Positions 9,147 to 17,153 of a stretch of 48,386 nt of DNA are shown in pieces. Numbering within the stretch: the stretch's first letter is position 1; each line of letters opens with the position of its first letter. A model generated the notes under the pieces. The model did no database searches, had not been told where the DNA came from, and worked only from the letters and a program-made list of their open reading frames with translations. The translations under genes and the position numbers were made by a program. The DNA is from Phycisphaerales bacterium (GTDB lineage Bacteria > Planctomycetota > Phycisphaerae > Phycisphaerales > UBA1924), in the NCBI GenBank assembly GCA_022843565.1, contig JALHNK010000009.1, positions 1 to 48,386 on the forward strand. Direction: 5' to 3'.

Positions 9147-11708
9147 ATGCCGCACACGATCAACGGAATTGGAACGTCGTACTCGGGCAAGCGCGATCTC
9201 ACGGTGAAGCGTGCCCGCTGCGAGCACTGCGGCGAGATCGCCGACCTTCGTTCATACGACACGACGCTCTTCTTCGTCGTTCTCTTCGTGCCGATGATTC
9301 CCTTGAGTTCGTACCGCGTGATCAATGACTGCGCACGCTGTCGCAAGCATCGCACCATGAGCCTCGACAAGTGGACGGCCTCGAAGAACGAGCAGTTGCA
9401 GACGCTGATCGCCGCGATGCACGCAAGCCCGCTGGACCCGCGCCCGGCGACAGAGGCGATCTCGCTCACCGCGGCGTATGACTCGAAAGCCGATTTCCTG
9501 CGCATCGCATCCACCTTCCCACCCAGCCATGCGAAGGACCCCGCATTCCTCGCGACACTGGGCGACGCGTATGTGCAGTTTGGCATGCTCGCAGAGGCCA
9601 CGCGGGCGTATCTGGCCTCGCTCGACCTTCGTGACGATGTTCACGTCGAGAACGCGCTGGCCGTGACGTTGCTCAAGCTCGGCCAGATCGATGACGCGCG
9701 GCCGCTGGTCATCGGGCTGGTGTCGGGAAACGCGCTGCCAAAGCCTCACGGCCTGATCTATCTCACCGTCGAGGCCTATCAAGCCGCGGGCCGACACACG
9801 GACGCAATCGCCTTCCTGGACGAGTGCGCTCGAAGCCTTAGTGGCCTGAAGCTCGAGCCGGACTACCAGAAGCACCTCGCCATCTCGGAGAAGAACCAGA
9901 TCACCGGCAAGCGCATCGAATCCAGTGCGCTGTCGTTGGGAACCAAGTCCACAGGCGGCTCTGCGGTCGGCTTCAGGTTCGCTCGCCTGATCCCGGTGCT
10001 CATCATCGCGGGTCTGGTGATCTTCTTCTTCCTGCGATCGACATACCTCGGATTCAATCGCGATGTCTGGATCGTCAACGGAACGTCGCAAGGCTATCAG
10101 GTGACGATCGCGGGTCAGACGGTCAAGCTCATGCCGGCGGCTGTGTCCCGGCTGACGATCGCCGAGGGCGAGCACAAGGTGGTGCGTCTTGGCCAGGAGG
10201 GGCAGCCCGAAACCATCGATGTGACCATCGAGACGAACTTCTGGTCGCGTCCGTTTCGCACCCCGACGTTCATCGTGAACCCCGACGGGCTGGCGTTCCT
10301 CACGCTCCAGGAATACATCTATTCCACGCCGCCAAAGGTCGGCGCGCCCGATCGGCTCGTGCTCCCCCAGACCGTGCATGAGCTCTCGGGTATCGATCAC
10401 CCCTTCGAGCCCGCGCCAACCCAAATCAAGGCCAAAGCCGGCACGACGACAATCCGCAAACGCATCGATGTCACCCACGCTCTGGACACGCTGTCGCGAC
10501 TGTCGGAGGTCGAGTCGACGTCAGGACGCGACGCGGCGCTCGCAATGGCCAAGCGCGGAGCGACAGTGGATCCGGCCGAAGAGACGTACTTCCTGTACTT
10601 GCAGCAGTTGCTGCCAGCGCCGGAGGTTGTCGCGATCGTGAAACCCATGCTGGCGGTCCGGCCGATCCTGATTCACCCGCACCGCATCTACCAAGAGGCG
10701 GTCAAGGTCGCCGAGCCCGGAACCGACGTATCTCGTGAGTACGCGAGCCTGCTGAAGGCCGACCCGAGCAATGCAAGCCTCGCCTACCTCGCCGGCCGCG
10801 CTGAAACGAGCAAGGACGAGTCGCGCCGCCTCTACACGATGGCGATGCAGGGCGAGAACCCCGAGCCGCTCGCGTTCCGCGCCATGGCCATGGTGCATTT
10901 CGGGAACGCGCAGTTCGAAGAAGCCATCGCAACCGCCGACGCGGCTCGCCAGAAGGCCCTGGTGGATGACCGGCTCTTCGAGGTTCAGCGCGACTCGCTC
11001 ATCGCCCTCGGCCGACTGTCGCAAGCGCTTGACCTACCGGAGATGCAGGCCGCGGCTCAGGGCCTGGACAACGACAGCTTCCCCGTGGCCTTCGCGCTCA
11101 TCATGCAAACCGGCAGCCGCCAGCAAGCCATGGATCGCGTCCGCGATCTGGCGACGAACCAGCAACTCGGCACCGAGAATACCGTGGCCGTGTTCTCGTA
11201 CTTCGGCACGCTCGCTGATGAAATCGAGGGCACGCCGATCTCGCCGGAGATCACCACCGAGTCGATCGAGCGTCCGGCCAAGCGATTCCGCGTCGCAGTC
11301 GAGCGCGGCCAATGGGACCTTGCCCGCAGCGCGTTCGGCGATGATCAGATCACGCCCGCCGCGACGCGCGTCCGCGAACTCACGCTCTGCGTTGGCGCGC
11401 TGGCGCGGGGTGATTCGCCCGCATTCAAGGAATCGCTGGAACGCTGGGTCGTCGCCCTCAGCCAAGACGACGCGGAGAGTCGCGATCTCGCCAAGTACGT
11501 CAAGACCGACGCCGCCAAGGCCCTTGCGCTGATGCCCGATCAGTACGGCTCGCCGGTCCACCAGGCGATGGCGTACGTAATCCTCGCGCAGCTCCATGAA
11601 CCGGCCCGCGCGGAGTCCCTCCGGCTCGCACGCGCCTTCAACTTCGAGAAGGTGTTCCCGGCCCGGCTTGTGAACGACGCGATCAAACGCGTCGAATCTG
11701 CGAAGTAA
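9147..11708 (+). CDS. Zinc-ribbon, membrane-anchored tetratricopeptide repeat protein
   Basis: 853 residues. The N-terminus holds a zinc-ribbon-like pair, Cys25-x2-Cys28 and Cys62-x2-Cys65, flanking a hydrophobic stretch (T-L-F-F-V-V-L-F-V-P-M-I). TPR-like helical pairs follow (about 95-255), a clear membrane helix at about 280-300 (L-I-P-V-L-I-I-A-G-L-V-I-F-F-F-L), a beta-rich section (about 300-420) and a second long helical repeat region to the end. The beta-rich section may be a carboxypeptidase-regulatory or PEGA-like fold because it has G-Q-T-V-K-L ... I-A-E-G-E-H-K-V. The second TPR half would therefore lie on the other side of the membrane from the first. No enzyme motif is seen and I do not recognise a named family; a scaffold role is a guess. 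There is no Shine-Dalgarno, and TACGAT at 9133-9138 sits eight bases before ATG 9147. Confidence 0.75.
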   Translation: MPHTINGIGTSYSGKRDLTVKRARCEHCGEIADLRSYDTTLFFVVLFVPMIPLSSYRVINDCARCRKHRTMSLDKWTASKNEQLQTLIAAMHASPLDPRPATEAISLTAAYDSKADFLRIASTFPPSHAKDPAFLATLGDAYVQFGMLAEATRAYLASLDLRDDVHVENALAVTLLKLGQIDDARPLVIGLVSGNALPKPHGLIYLTVEAYQAAGRHTDAIAFLDECARSLSGLKLEPDYQKHLAISEKNQITGKRIESSALSLGTKSTGGSAVGFRFARLIPVLIIAGLVIFFFLRSTYLGFNRDVWIVNGTSQGYQVTIAGQTVKLMPAAVSRLTIAEGEHKVVRLGQEGQPETIDVTIETNFWSRPFRTPTFIVNPDGLAFLTLQEYIYSTPPKVGAPDRLVLPQTVHELSGIDHPFEPAPTQIKAKAGTTTIRKRIDVTHALDTLSRLSEVESTSGRDAALAMAKRGATVDPAEETYFLYLQQLLPAPEVVAIVKPMLAVRPILIHPHRIYQEAVKVAEPGTDVSREYASLLKADPSNASLAYLAGRAETSKDESRRLYTMAMQGENPEPLAFRAMAMVHFGNAQFEEAIATADAARQKALVDDRLFEVQRDSLIALGRLSQALDLPEMQAAAQGLDNDSFPVAFALIMQTGSRQQAMDRVRDLATNQQLGTENTVAVFSYFGTLADEIEGTPISPEITTESIERPAKRFRVAVERGQWDLARSAFGDDQITPAATRVRELTLCVGALARGDSPAFKESLERWVVALSQDDAESRDLAKYVKTDAAKALALMPDQYGSPVHQAMAYVILAQLHEPARAESLRLARAFNFEKVFPARLVNDAIKRVESAK

Positions 11709-11769
11709 CGCCACGTGCGGCGGGCAAAGTTCGAAGATGAGTCCACCTTTCCCCGCGCACCGCGAGCTC

Positions 11770-12453
11770 CTACGCGTCCCGCTCATACGCCCGGCGCATC
11801 CACGCCAGCACCTCATCATCGATCGCATCAATCGAGCCGATCGCGATCCGGTGCGTGACGCGGTCTTTCTTCGCGAACCCGCCGGTCTCGATCAATCGCT
11901 TTGCCGAAGGGCCCTTGATCAGCTTCGGATCGCCCAGCGCCAGCCCAAGATCGATCCGCGTCCGCGTCGCTGGCTTGATCTGCGCGAACACGTGCTTGCG
12001 ATACAAAGGCACGATCGTCTTGCACGGGCACACCTTCACGTCCGCGCCCAGCCGGCGACCGACCTCGACCAGCCGGTCGTGTACCGGGCGGAGTGCGCCC
12101 TTCGCGCCCGCGTACATCGCGTTCACCATCGCCGGGCAATGCCGCACATACACCGCCGCGTCCTCGCCCTCGGTGTTCTTGCCAGTTGAGCGCTCCGCGA
12201 GCCACGCCGCGGTGTTTGTTCCCAGGGCGTGCTCGCGCTTGAACCACGCCCGCCGCGCCGTCTCGTTGCGCGGCCCCTCATCTTGCACCAGCTCGATCCA
12301 CTCCTGAACCGAGCGCCCCGAACTGTCCTTGAGATTCGCAACCCAGTGCTGCAACAACTGGATCGACGGGTGAACTGAATAGATCGATTTCCCGCCGCGG
12401 CCCGCGCCGATCTCCGGATTCGCCTTTGGCGCGCTGAGAGTCTTCCTGCTCAT
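11770..12453 (-). CDS. DUF4287 / DUF5655 domain protein
   Basis: 227 residues. The N-terminal part (about 45-95) has the DUF4287 pattern: E-W-I-E-L-V ... A-R-R-A-W-F-K-R-E-H-A-L-G-T-N-T-A-A-W. The C-terminal part (about 115-225) matches DUF5655: D-V-K-V-C-P-C-K-T-I-V-P-L-Y-R-K, then I-D-L-G-L-A-L-G-D-P and D-R-V-T-H-R-I. Both domains are of unknown biochemical function. Its ATG overlaps the TGA of the preceding cyclodeaminase gene (ATGA), so the two form a coupled pair, though no shared pathway is known to me. Confidence 0.8.
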   Translation of the reverse strand: MSRKTLSAPKANPEIGAGRGGKSIYSVHPSIQLLQHWVANLKDSSGRSVQEWIELVQDEGPRNETARRAWFKREHALGTNTAAWLAERSTGKNTEGEDAAVYVRHCPAMVNAMYAGAKGALRPVHDRLVEVGRRLGADVKVCPCKTIVPLYRKHVFAQIKPATRTRIDLGLALGDPKLIKGPSAKRLIETGGFAKKDRVTHRIAIGSIDAIDDEVLAWMRRAYERDA

Positions 12454-13055
12454 GCTCGCACGCGCTCCTCGAGCCCCCCCGCGCGCTTCAGCATCAGCTC
12501 CATCGTCCGCCGCTCGCTCTCACGCGACACCACATCCTCGATCAGCGGCAGGTTCACCTCGACATTGCACCGAGAACTCTGCGCCGCGGCGCTCAGCGCG
12601 ATCGCGCTGATCCGCAGATCGCTCTCCAGAAACCGATTCGTCTTGCCCTTGATCCCCGCCAGCGTCTCCAGCGCTTCAACACACGTCGCCAGCACAAACA
12701 TCGGCACCATCGCGCTCGCCTTCGCCGCGGCGGGCAACTCGCTCGCACGCACCGGGTCGCCCTCGGGCAACTTCTGCAGCGCGTTGAGCGCCGCGTACGC
12801 CGTGCCGTCTTCATCGGCCAGCGTGAGCAAGACCTGACGCGCCCGCGTGAGCTTCGCCATCGCCGCCGAGAGCAGCTCGCGATGCTCCGCAAGATCCTTC
12901 TTGCCGATCGAGTACTCAACCACCATCAGCGCCTGCGCCACGCCGACCGCGCCGACGACCGCCGCGGTCGCGCCGCCGCCGGGCGCGGGCGTCTTGCTTC
13001 CCAGCGCGTTGAGGAAGTCGTCGAGCGTGAGCTGTGCGAGCCGCGTGATCGCCAT
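12450..13055 (-). CDS. Cyclodeaminase/cyclohydrolase family protein (FTCD-C-like)
   Basis: 201 residues, the usual size for a free-standing FTCD cyclodeaminase domain. It is all-helical, with the signature S-K-T-P-A-P-G-G-G-A-T-A-A at residues 20-32 that shapes the folate pocket. Family members convert 5-formimino-THF to 5,10-methenyl-THF and ammonia, or open methenyl-THF to formyl-THF. Nothing nearby points to histidine or purine breakdown, so the exact substrate is open. ATG 13055 is chosen over the frame start at 13082 because the conserved N-terminus begins just after it. It is coupled by a four-base overlap to the DUF4287/DUF5655 gene. Confidence 0.82.
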   Translation of the reverse strand: MAITRLAQLTLDDFLNALGSKTPAPGGGATAAVVGAVGVAQALMVVEYSIGKKDLAEHRELLSAAMAKLTRARQVLLTLADEDGTAYAALNALQKLPEGDPVRASELPAAAKASAMVPMFVLATCVEALETLAGIKGKTNRFLESDLRISAIALSAAAQSSRCNVEVNLPLIEDVVSRESERRTMELMLKRAGGLEERVRA

Positions 13056-13172
13056 GGCGCAAGCGTACGGCGCAAAGCGCAAGGCTCAAACGCTCAAAGC
13101 AGCAAATCAGACAAGGCACACCAAAGCGGGCATCGGCGCTGCGCAACCCACTCACGAGCCGCGTTCAATTTG

Positions 13173-13288
13173 AGCTTTGCTGCTTTCCTGCTTTGCTGCT
13201 TTCCTGCTTTGCTGCTTTCCTGCTTTCCTGCTTTGCTGCTTTGCCAGCGCCTCCCCACTCGCGACTGGCAACTCGCGACTCGCGACTT
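13173..13288. repeat. Intergenic short-word repeats (TGCTTTCC/TGCTTTGC, then ACTCGCG)
   Basis: From 13173 the words GCTTTGCT and GCTTTCCT alternate about eight times in a 72-base tract; from about 13257 ACTCGCGACT-type words repeat four times with small changes. It lies between the cyclodeaminase gene and the HAD gene. The ACTCGCG words recur after GC-dockerin genes. There is no spacer pattern that would fit CRISPR. Confidence 0.75.
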
Positions 13289-13298
13289 CTCCCCCCCA

Positions 13299-14189
13299 CT
13301 ACCACTCTCCCGCCAGCACGTGATCAATCGCGACCGCCACGCCCGCCTCGTCGCACGCGCTGGTCGTTCGCTTGGCGACGCGTTTGATCCGCTCGTGGGC
13401 GTTGCCCATGGCCACGCCCAGTCCGGCGTGCGTGATCATCTCCATGTCGTTGAGCTGGTCGCCGATCGCAGCGGTGCGGGCCGGATCGATCCCCAGCCGC
13501 TGGCACAACCGCTCGATCGCCTGCCACTTGTCGGCGCGAGCGTGAAACATCTCGATGATGTGAACGCTGCTGATCCCCAGATCGCGCCGTTCCTTCGGCA
13601 GCAGCGCGCCGTGGAAGTGCTGCAGCGTGGCCCGATGGCCGAACTCGCCCCGAAGCTTCTGGGCGAACTCATCGATCGGCGCGTTGGTCTGATACGCCCC
13701 GACGCGCACCGTGTGCTCGTGATGCTCGTCATCATCCAGATGTGTCGCGTAGCGCACGCGGACGCCCATCTTGGCGAACCACCATCGCGACGATGGGTCC
13801 AGCGATTCCTCGCCGTCGGGCGCGACGACGAGGTAGTCGTACTCGGCCGCCGACGGGTCTTTCAGCACCAGGGCCGCGTGATCGTGCGCGCCGAGGTACG
13901 CGACCATCTCGTGAACCATGTCGCGGTCCATCGCGAATCGTTCGAGCGTCTGGCCGGTGGTCGGGTCGGCGACCATCGCCCCTCCGCTGACAACCACCGG
14001 CCCGGTCTGCTCGATCGCGCGGATGATCGGCATCGATTCAATCAACGCCCGCCCGGTGCAGACCGTCACGACCATCCCCGCGGCTCTCGCTCGCTTCAGC
14101 GCGTCCAGGTTCCGGGCGTCCACCGCGCCAGAGTGGTCCAGCAACGTGCCATCCAGATCGATCGCAAGAAGGTCGTATTTTCGGCCCAT
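13299..14189 (-). CDS. HAD superfamily hydrolase, Cof/YbiV-type phosphatase
   Basis: 296 residues. HAD motif I is D-L-D-G-T (11-15) with Asp11 as nucleophile; motif II is T-V-C-T-G-R; the C-terminal part has K-W-Q-A-I-E-R-L and motif IV G-D-Q-L-N-D-M-E, followed by A-G-L-G-V-A-M-G-N-A. The large C2B cap in the middle is typical of Cof-type enzymes, which hydrolyse sugar phosphates, FMN or pyridoxal phosphate in the cytoplasm. The substrate cannot be read from sequence. ATG 14189 is used because family-like sequence starts there; the frame reaches 14291 without conserved residues. Confidence 0.85.
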   Translation of the reverse strand: MGRKYDLLAIDLDGTLLDHSGAVDARNLDALKRARAAGMVVTVCTGRALIESMPIIRAIEQTGPVVVSGGAMVADPTTGQTLERFAMDRDMVHEMVAYLGAHDHAALVLKDPSAAEYDYLVVAPDGEESLDPSSRWWFAKMGVRVRYATHLDDDEHHEHTVRVGAYQTNAPIDEFAQKLRGEFGHRATLQHFHGALLPKERRDLGISSVHIIEMFHARADKWQAIERLCQRLGIDPARTAAIGDQLNDMEMITHAGLGVAMGNAHERIKRVAKRTTSACDEAGVAVAIDHVLAGEW

Positions 14190-14307
14190 ATCCGCTGAGC
14201 GTAGAGCGCTCGAACATGATCCCGAGCAGGTTTTGAAAGATGCGATCGCGACCGTCGCCCAGCAGATCTGCTTAGTGAAATCCCCAAACATCTCGAATTC
14301 TGTCCCG

Positions 14308-14341
14308 CTTTGGGAACCCCCCCAAAGAGGTTATGTATAAT
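14308..14341 (+). promoter_or_regulatory. Putative promoter with inverted repeat, upstream of first LuxR-type gene
   Basis: TATAAT at 14336-14341 is preceded by a 7-base inverted repeat CTTTGGG-AACCCC-CCCAAAG at 14308-14327 that covers the expected -35 area. It could be an operator or activator site. The leader to GTG 14442 would be about 95 nt. Confidence 0.45.
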
Positions 14342-14441
14342 CTCGTGTCAGAGCAGGGTGATCCGCACTGATGCCGTACATTCTGACTTTCCGACTCCGA
14401 AGACGACGTCAGAACTGAAATCCGCCTGGCGGGAGCTTCGC

Positions 14442-15161
14442 GTGACACTGTCAGCACCACTCAGCAACCTGCCCCCCGAGCACTCGCGCGTCGGCGCCGC
14501 AGTCTTGGCCATGGCCGAAGACGCCGCGCTGGGTGTCCTGTTGCTCGATCATCATTGCCGCGTTCTGGCCTGCAACGAGGTCGCCCGCAGCTTCCTCCGC
14601 GTCGGCGAGGCTCCGATCCTCTCGCCCGCCCATCGCGAGTCCTCGAACTTCGCCGCGGCTCTTGTCGACTGCCTCGACGCCGACCGACCCAAGGGCAACC
14701 ACATCGCGATGCTCGTGGACCGTCGCCAAGGGCGATTCGTGCGGTGTACCGTGCGATCGCTGCCCAGCCCCAGCGCGCCGCCGCTCACACTCTGCGTGTT
14801 CAGCCAGTCCGCCGCGGCTCCGCTTTCGCTCGGCAACAGCGACTCCGAGATCATCCATGTCGCGCCGGAGGCCGACGGCAAGGCCGAGGCGCCCGCCCTG
14901 GCGCGTCTCACAACGTCCGAGTTGGCGATCCTGCGCATGATCGGCGAGGGGCTCAGCACGAATGACATGGCCAGCCGCCTCTCGCGCTCGTCCAAGACGA
15001 TCGAGTGGCATCGCGCCAGCCTCGGTCGCAAGCTGCATGCTCGCTCGCGCGTCGAACTTGCTCGCCTGGCCATCACCCTGGGCATCGTCAAGCCGCTCAC
15101 GGAGGCCCCGCCGACGCCTCCGTCCCCCAGTGCCACGCGCCAGCAACTCAACAACGCGTGA
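14442..15161 (+). CDS. LuxR-type (GerE HTH) transcriptional regulator with PAS-like N-terminus
   Basis: 239 residues. The N-terminal half looks PAS-like (G-V-L-L-L-D-H-H-C-R-V-L-A-C-N-E-V-A), and the last 65 residues are a LuxR/GerE helix-turn-helix: L-T-T-S-E-L-A-I-L-R-M-I-G-E-G-L-S, then S-K-T-I-E-W-H-R-A-S-L-G-R-K-L. There is no receiver phospho-site. The start is GTG 14442, with GGGAGC at 14431-14436 just before it; longer in-frame starts (to 14310) would run through the -10 element. The next gene is a paralogue on the same strand with the same R-M-I-G-E-G-L-S-T and H-R-A-S-L-G-R-K-L blocks. The signal sensed is unknown. Confidence 0.82.
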   Translation: MTLSAPLSNLPPEHSRVGAAVLAMAEDAALGVLLLDHHCRVLACNEVARSFLRVGEAPILSPAHRESSNFAAALVDCLDADRPKGNHIAMLVDRRQGRFVRCTVRSLPSPSAPPLTLCVFSQSAAAPLSLGNSDSEIIHVAPEADGKAEAPALARLTTSELAILRMIGEGLSTNDMASRLSRSSKTIEWHRASLGRKLHARSRVELARLAITLGIVKPLTEAPPTPPSPSATRQQLNNA

Positions 15162-15498
15162 CCGCGGGTTCCTTCACGCGATCTTCACACATCACGCCGC
15201 CGGCAACGCGGCAATGCTCCTCGCAGAAACGACATTCCAGAACGCGGAAACCGTTTCTGCGAAGAATCCTCCAGAATTGCAATCCACGTGCTTTCGTGCC
15301 GCGATCAGCAACGCCGCGCCCGTGCAGCCGCGGATTGATCGCGTCCGAGAAGCGACCGTGGGCTAGGGACAAACCCGAGGCGGCGCAAAAGGGAATGCGA
15401 TCGATTTTCCGCCCAGATGCCGCGCATCTTGGTGGTTTTCGTGTATGCTTTCCATGGGTTTAGGGGTAGTCTAAATTGTTCATGAGGTCAGGAAGGCG
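15162..15498. other. 337-base intergenic region between paralogous regulators
   Basis: No convincing gene. Near its right end TTTCCA (15449-15454) and TAAATT (15472-15477) are 17 bases apart and could be a weak promoter for the second regulator. No clear terminator follows the first regulator. Confidence 0.4.
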
Positions 15499-16284
15499 AT
15501 GTCTGTGAACACAACGATCGCGGCCGGTCTGTCAAACCATGCCGAAGTCAACACCCCACACGGGGTGGCTGATCTGGCAGAACTCACGTCGCACCCGACG
15601 TGGGACGCGCTCGTAAACGACACCGGTTCTCTGGTGAGCATCCTCGACATCGACGGGCGTTGGCTCTTTGCCAATGAGGCGACCGCCGCGTTCGTCGGCA
15701 AGCCCATCGCCGAGTTCGTTGGACGCTCGCTCAACCAGATACTCCCCGAAGATTTCGCCGACGAGCGATTGAGCGTCGTCCGGCGTGTCATCCGCACGAA
15801 TCAGACCGTGCGACTCGTCACGCGGCTGCTCGGCTCGCGCCTCGAGTGCGTCTATCGCCCGATGCGGCCGAGCCCGACTTCCGCGACCGTGGTGCTCGCC
15901 ACCGGCCGGCTGATCCCGATCAGCAACGCCAACCCCTCGACGCCGTACGCGGCGCGCGATACCGGCCCGAACACCATCGAACTCTCCACGCGCGAGTCGG
16001 TCAAGATCGACAGCCTCACGCCGCGAGAGCGCGAGGTGCTCCGCATGATCGGCGAGGGCCTGTCGACGCAGCAGATCTCCGAGCGTCTGTTCCGCACCGT
16101 CAAGACGGTCGAGGCCCATCGCGCGTCTCTGGGCCGCAAGCTCGGCGTCACCAACCGCGTGCAACTCGCCCTCTTGGCCATCCAGGCCGGACTCGTCCCG
16201 CAGCCGGGCTCAGAGAACCCGCTCTCGGCACGCATGGCCCGCCCGACGCTCAGCAGCGGATCGGTCACGACCTCCCAGGATTGA
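15499..16284 (+). CDS. PAS domain, LuxR-type (GerE HTH) transcriptional regulator
   Basis: 261 residues. The PAS domain spans about 30-145 (V-S-I-L-D-I-D-G-R-W-L-F-A-N-E-A-T-A-A-F, then G-R-S-L-N-Q-I-L-P-E-D), and the GerE helix-turn-helix about 175-240 (L-T-P-R-E-R-E-V-L-R-M-I-G-E-G-L-S, then V-K-T-V-E-A-H-R-A-S-L-G-R-K-L). AGGAAGG lies a few bases before ATG 15499. It is a paralogue of the gene upstream. The L-T-P-R-E-R-E-V-L box is the classic form; the upstream gene has a diverged T-T-S-E-L-A-I-L. No heme- or flavin-binding residue stands out in the PAS domain, so its ligand is unknown. Confidence 0.87.
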   Translation: MSVNTTIAAGLSNHAEVNTPHGVADLAELTSHPTWDALVNDTGSLVSILDIDGRWLFANEATAAFVGKPIAEFVGRSLNQILPEDFADERLSVVRRVIRTNQTVRLVTRLLGSRLECVYRPMRPSPTSATVVLATGRLIPISNANPSTPYAARDTGPNTIELSTRESVKIDSLTPREREVLRMIGEGLSTQQISERLFRTVKTVEAHRASLGRKLGVTNRVQLALLAIQAGLVPQPGSENPLSARMARPTLSSGSVTTSQD

Positions 16285-16338
16285 ACTCGCACCGGCGTTG
16301 GCGCGCCTCGCGGCGTGCCCCGAGGCTGCTTGATCGCC

Positions 16339-17130
16339 TCACGCACCGGCGCTCAGTTTCTCCAGCACGCCCGGCGGCAGGCTCGCCCGCAACTCATCGC
16401 GATGTGATGCCGCGTCTGCGAGCCAGCGCCTGATCGTCGTCGAGCTCACATCGATCGTCGGCGTCTGGACCACGCCCTCACGCAGGACCGCGAGCTCCGC
16501 GTCTGACCACGCGCCGGTCGCACGCAGCGCGTCGTCGAGCGTTCGAGCCCCGCCGTCGATCGAACTTTGGACCGCGAGCGTGCCTCCCGACATCGCGCGC
16601 CGCATGATCACCGGTGGTGCAATCGCCACAAGGCGGTGGGCGTCCTTCCAGCGGTGCAGGGCCAGCGCCTGGTCCTCACCCATCAGCCACCGGAGCGCGA
16701 CATCGGCGTGCCCGGCCTCGTCAAGAGCAGCGCGTGCGCGAGTCGCGGTGTCGATCGAGTACGACCGCGCCGACTCCTCGCCAAGAGCCGCAGCCGCAGC
16801 CCCGCGATCCAGCTCGTCGGTCCAGACCGTCGCGCCCGCTTCACCCGCCAGCGCGATCCGCAGCAACTCGACGCGCGTCGACCCGTCGAACATCGTTGCC
16901 TCGCCCTTGTGGGGCGAGCGATGCGCCGGCACGAACCACCGCACGACGCTCCGACCCGTGCGGGTCGCCAGCGCAGCCGCCGCGGCGTGCGAGAGCTCGA
17001 CATGTCCGCGATGCACCGGGTCGAACGAGCCGCCAAAGAGCAACACAATCCCGCCGGCACCGAGCACGCCATCGCTCCGCGTCGGGTCCGCCGGGCATCG
17101 CGCCGGCGCCGGGCCGCCCGCGTCGTTCAT
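16339..17130 (-). CDS. nadD: Nicotinate-nucleotide adenylyltransferase
   Basis: 263 residues. Nucleotidyltransferase signatures are G-G-S-F-D-P-V-H-R-G-H (33-43, with the H-x-G-H ATP site) and S-S-T-T-I-R-R-W near the C-terminus. It adenylates nicotinate mononucleotide to deamido-NAD in NAD synthesis. It is somewhat longer than the roughly 200-residue E. coli-type enzyme, with an N-terminal extension of about 27 residues and an insert in the middle, so a related NMN/NaMN adenylyltransferase is possible. ATG 17130 is the first Met before the fold; the frame stays open to 17313 but that stretch overlaps the upstream gene. It lies 23 bases after the SpoIIE-type phosphatase stop, probably one operon. 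Confidence 0.82.
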   Translation of the reverse strand: MNDAGGPAPARCPADPTRSDGVLGAGGIVLLFGGSFDPVHRGHVELSHAAAAALATRTGRSVVRWFVPAHRSPHKGEATMFDGSTRVELLRIALAGEAGATVWTDELDRGAAAAALGEESARSYSIDTATRARAALDEAGHADVALRWLMGEDQALALHRWKDAHRLVAIAPPVIMRRAMSGGTLAVQSSIDGGARTLDDALRATGAWSDAELAVLREGVVQTPTIDVSSTTIRRWLADAASHRDELRASLPPGVLEKLSAGA

Positions 17131-17153
17131 CGCTCTGCCGGTGCCACTGGCGC

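Noticed and set aside
13173-13250. Possible CRISPR-like array
   Set aside because: The units are eight bases, contiguous and without unique spacers, and no cas gene is near.
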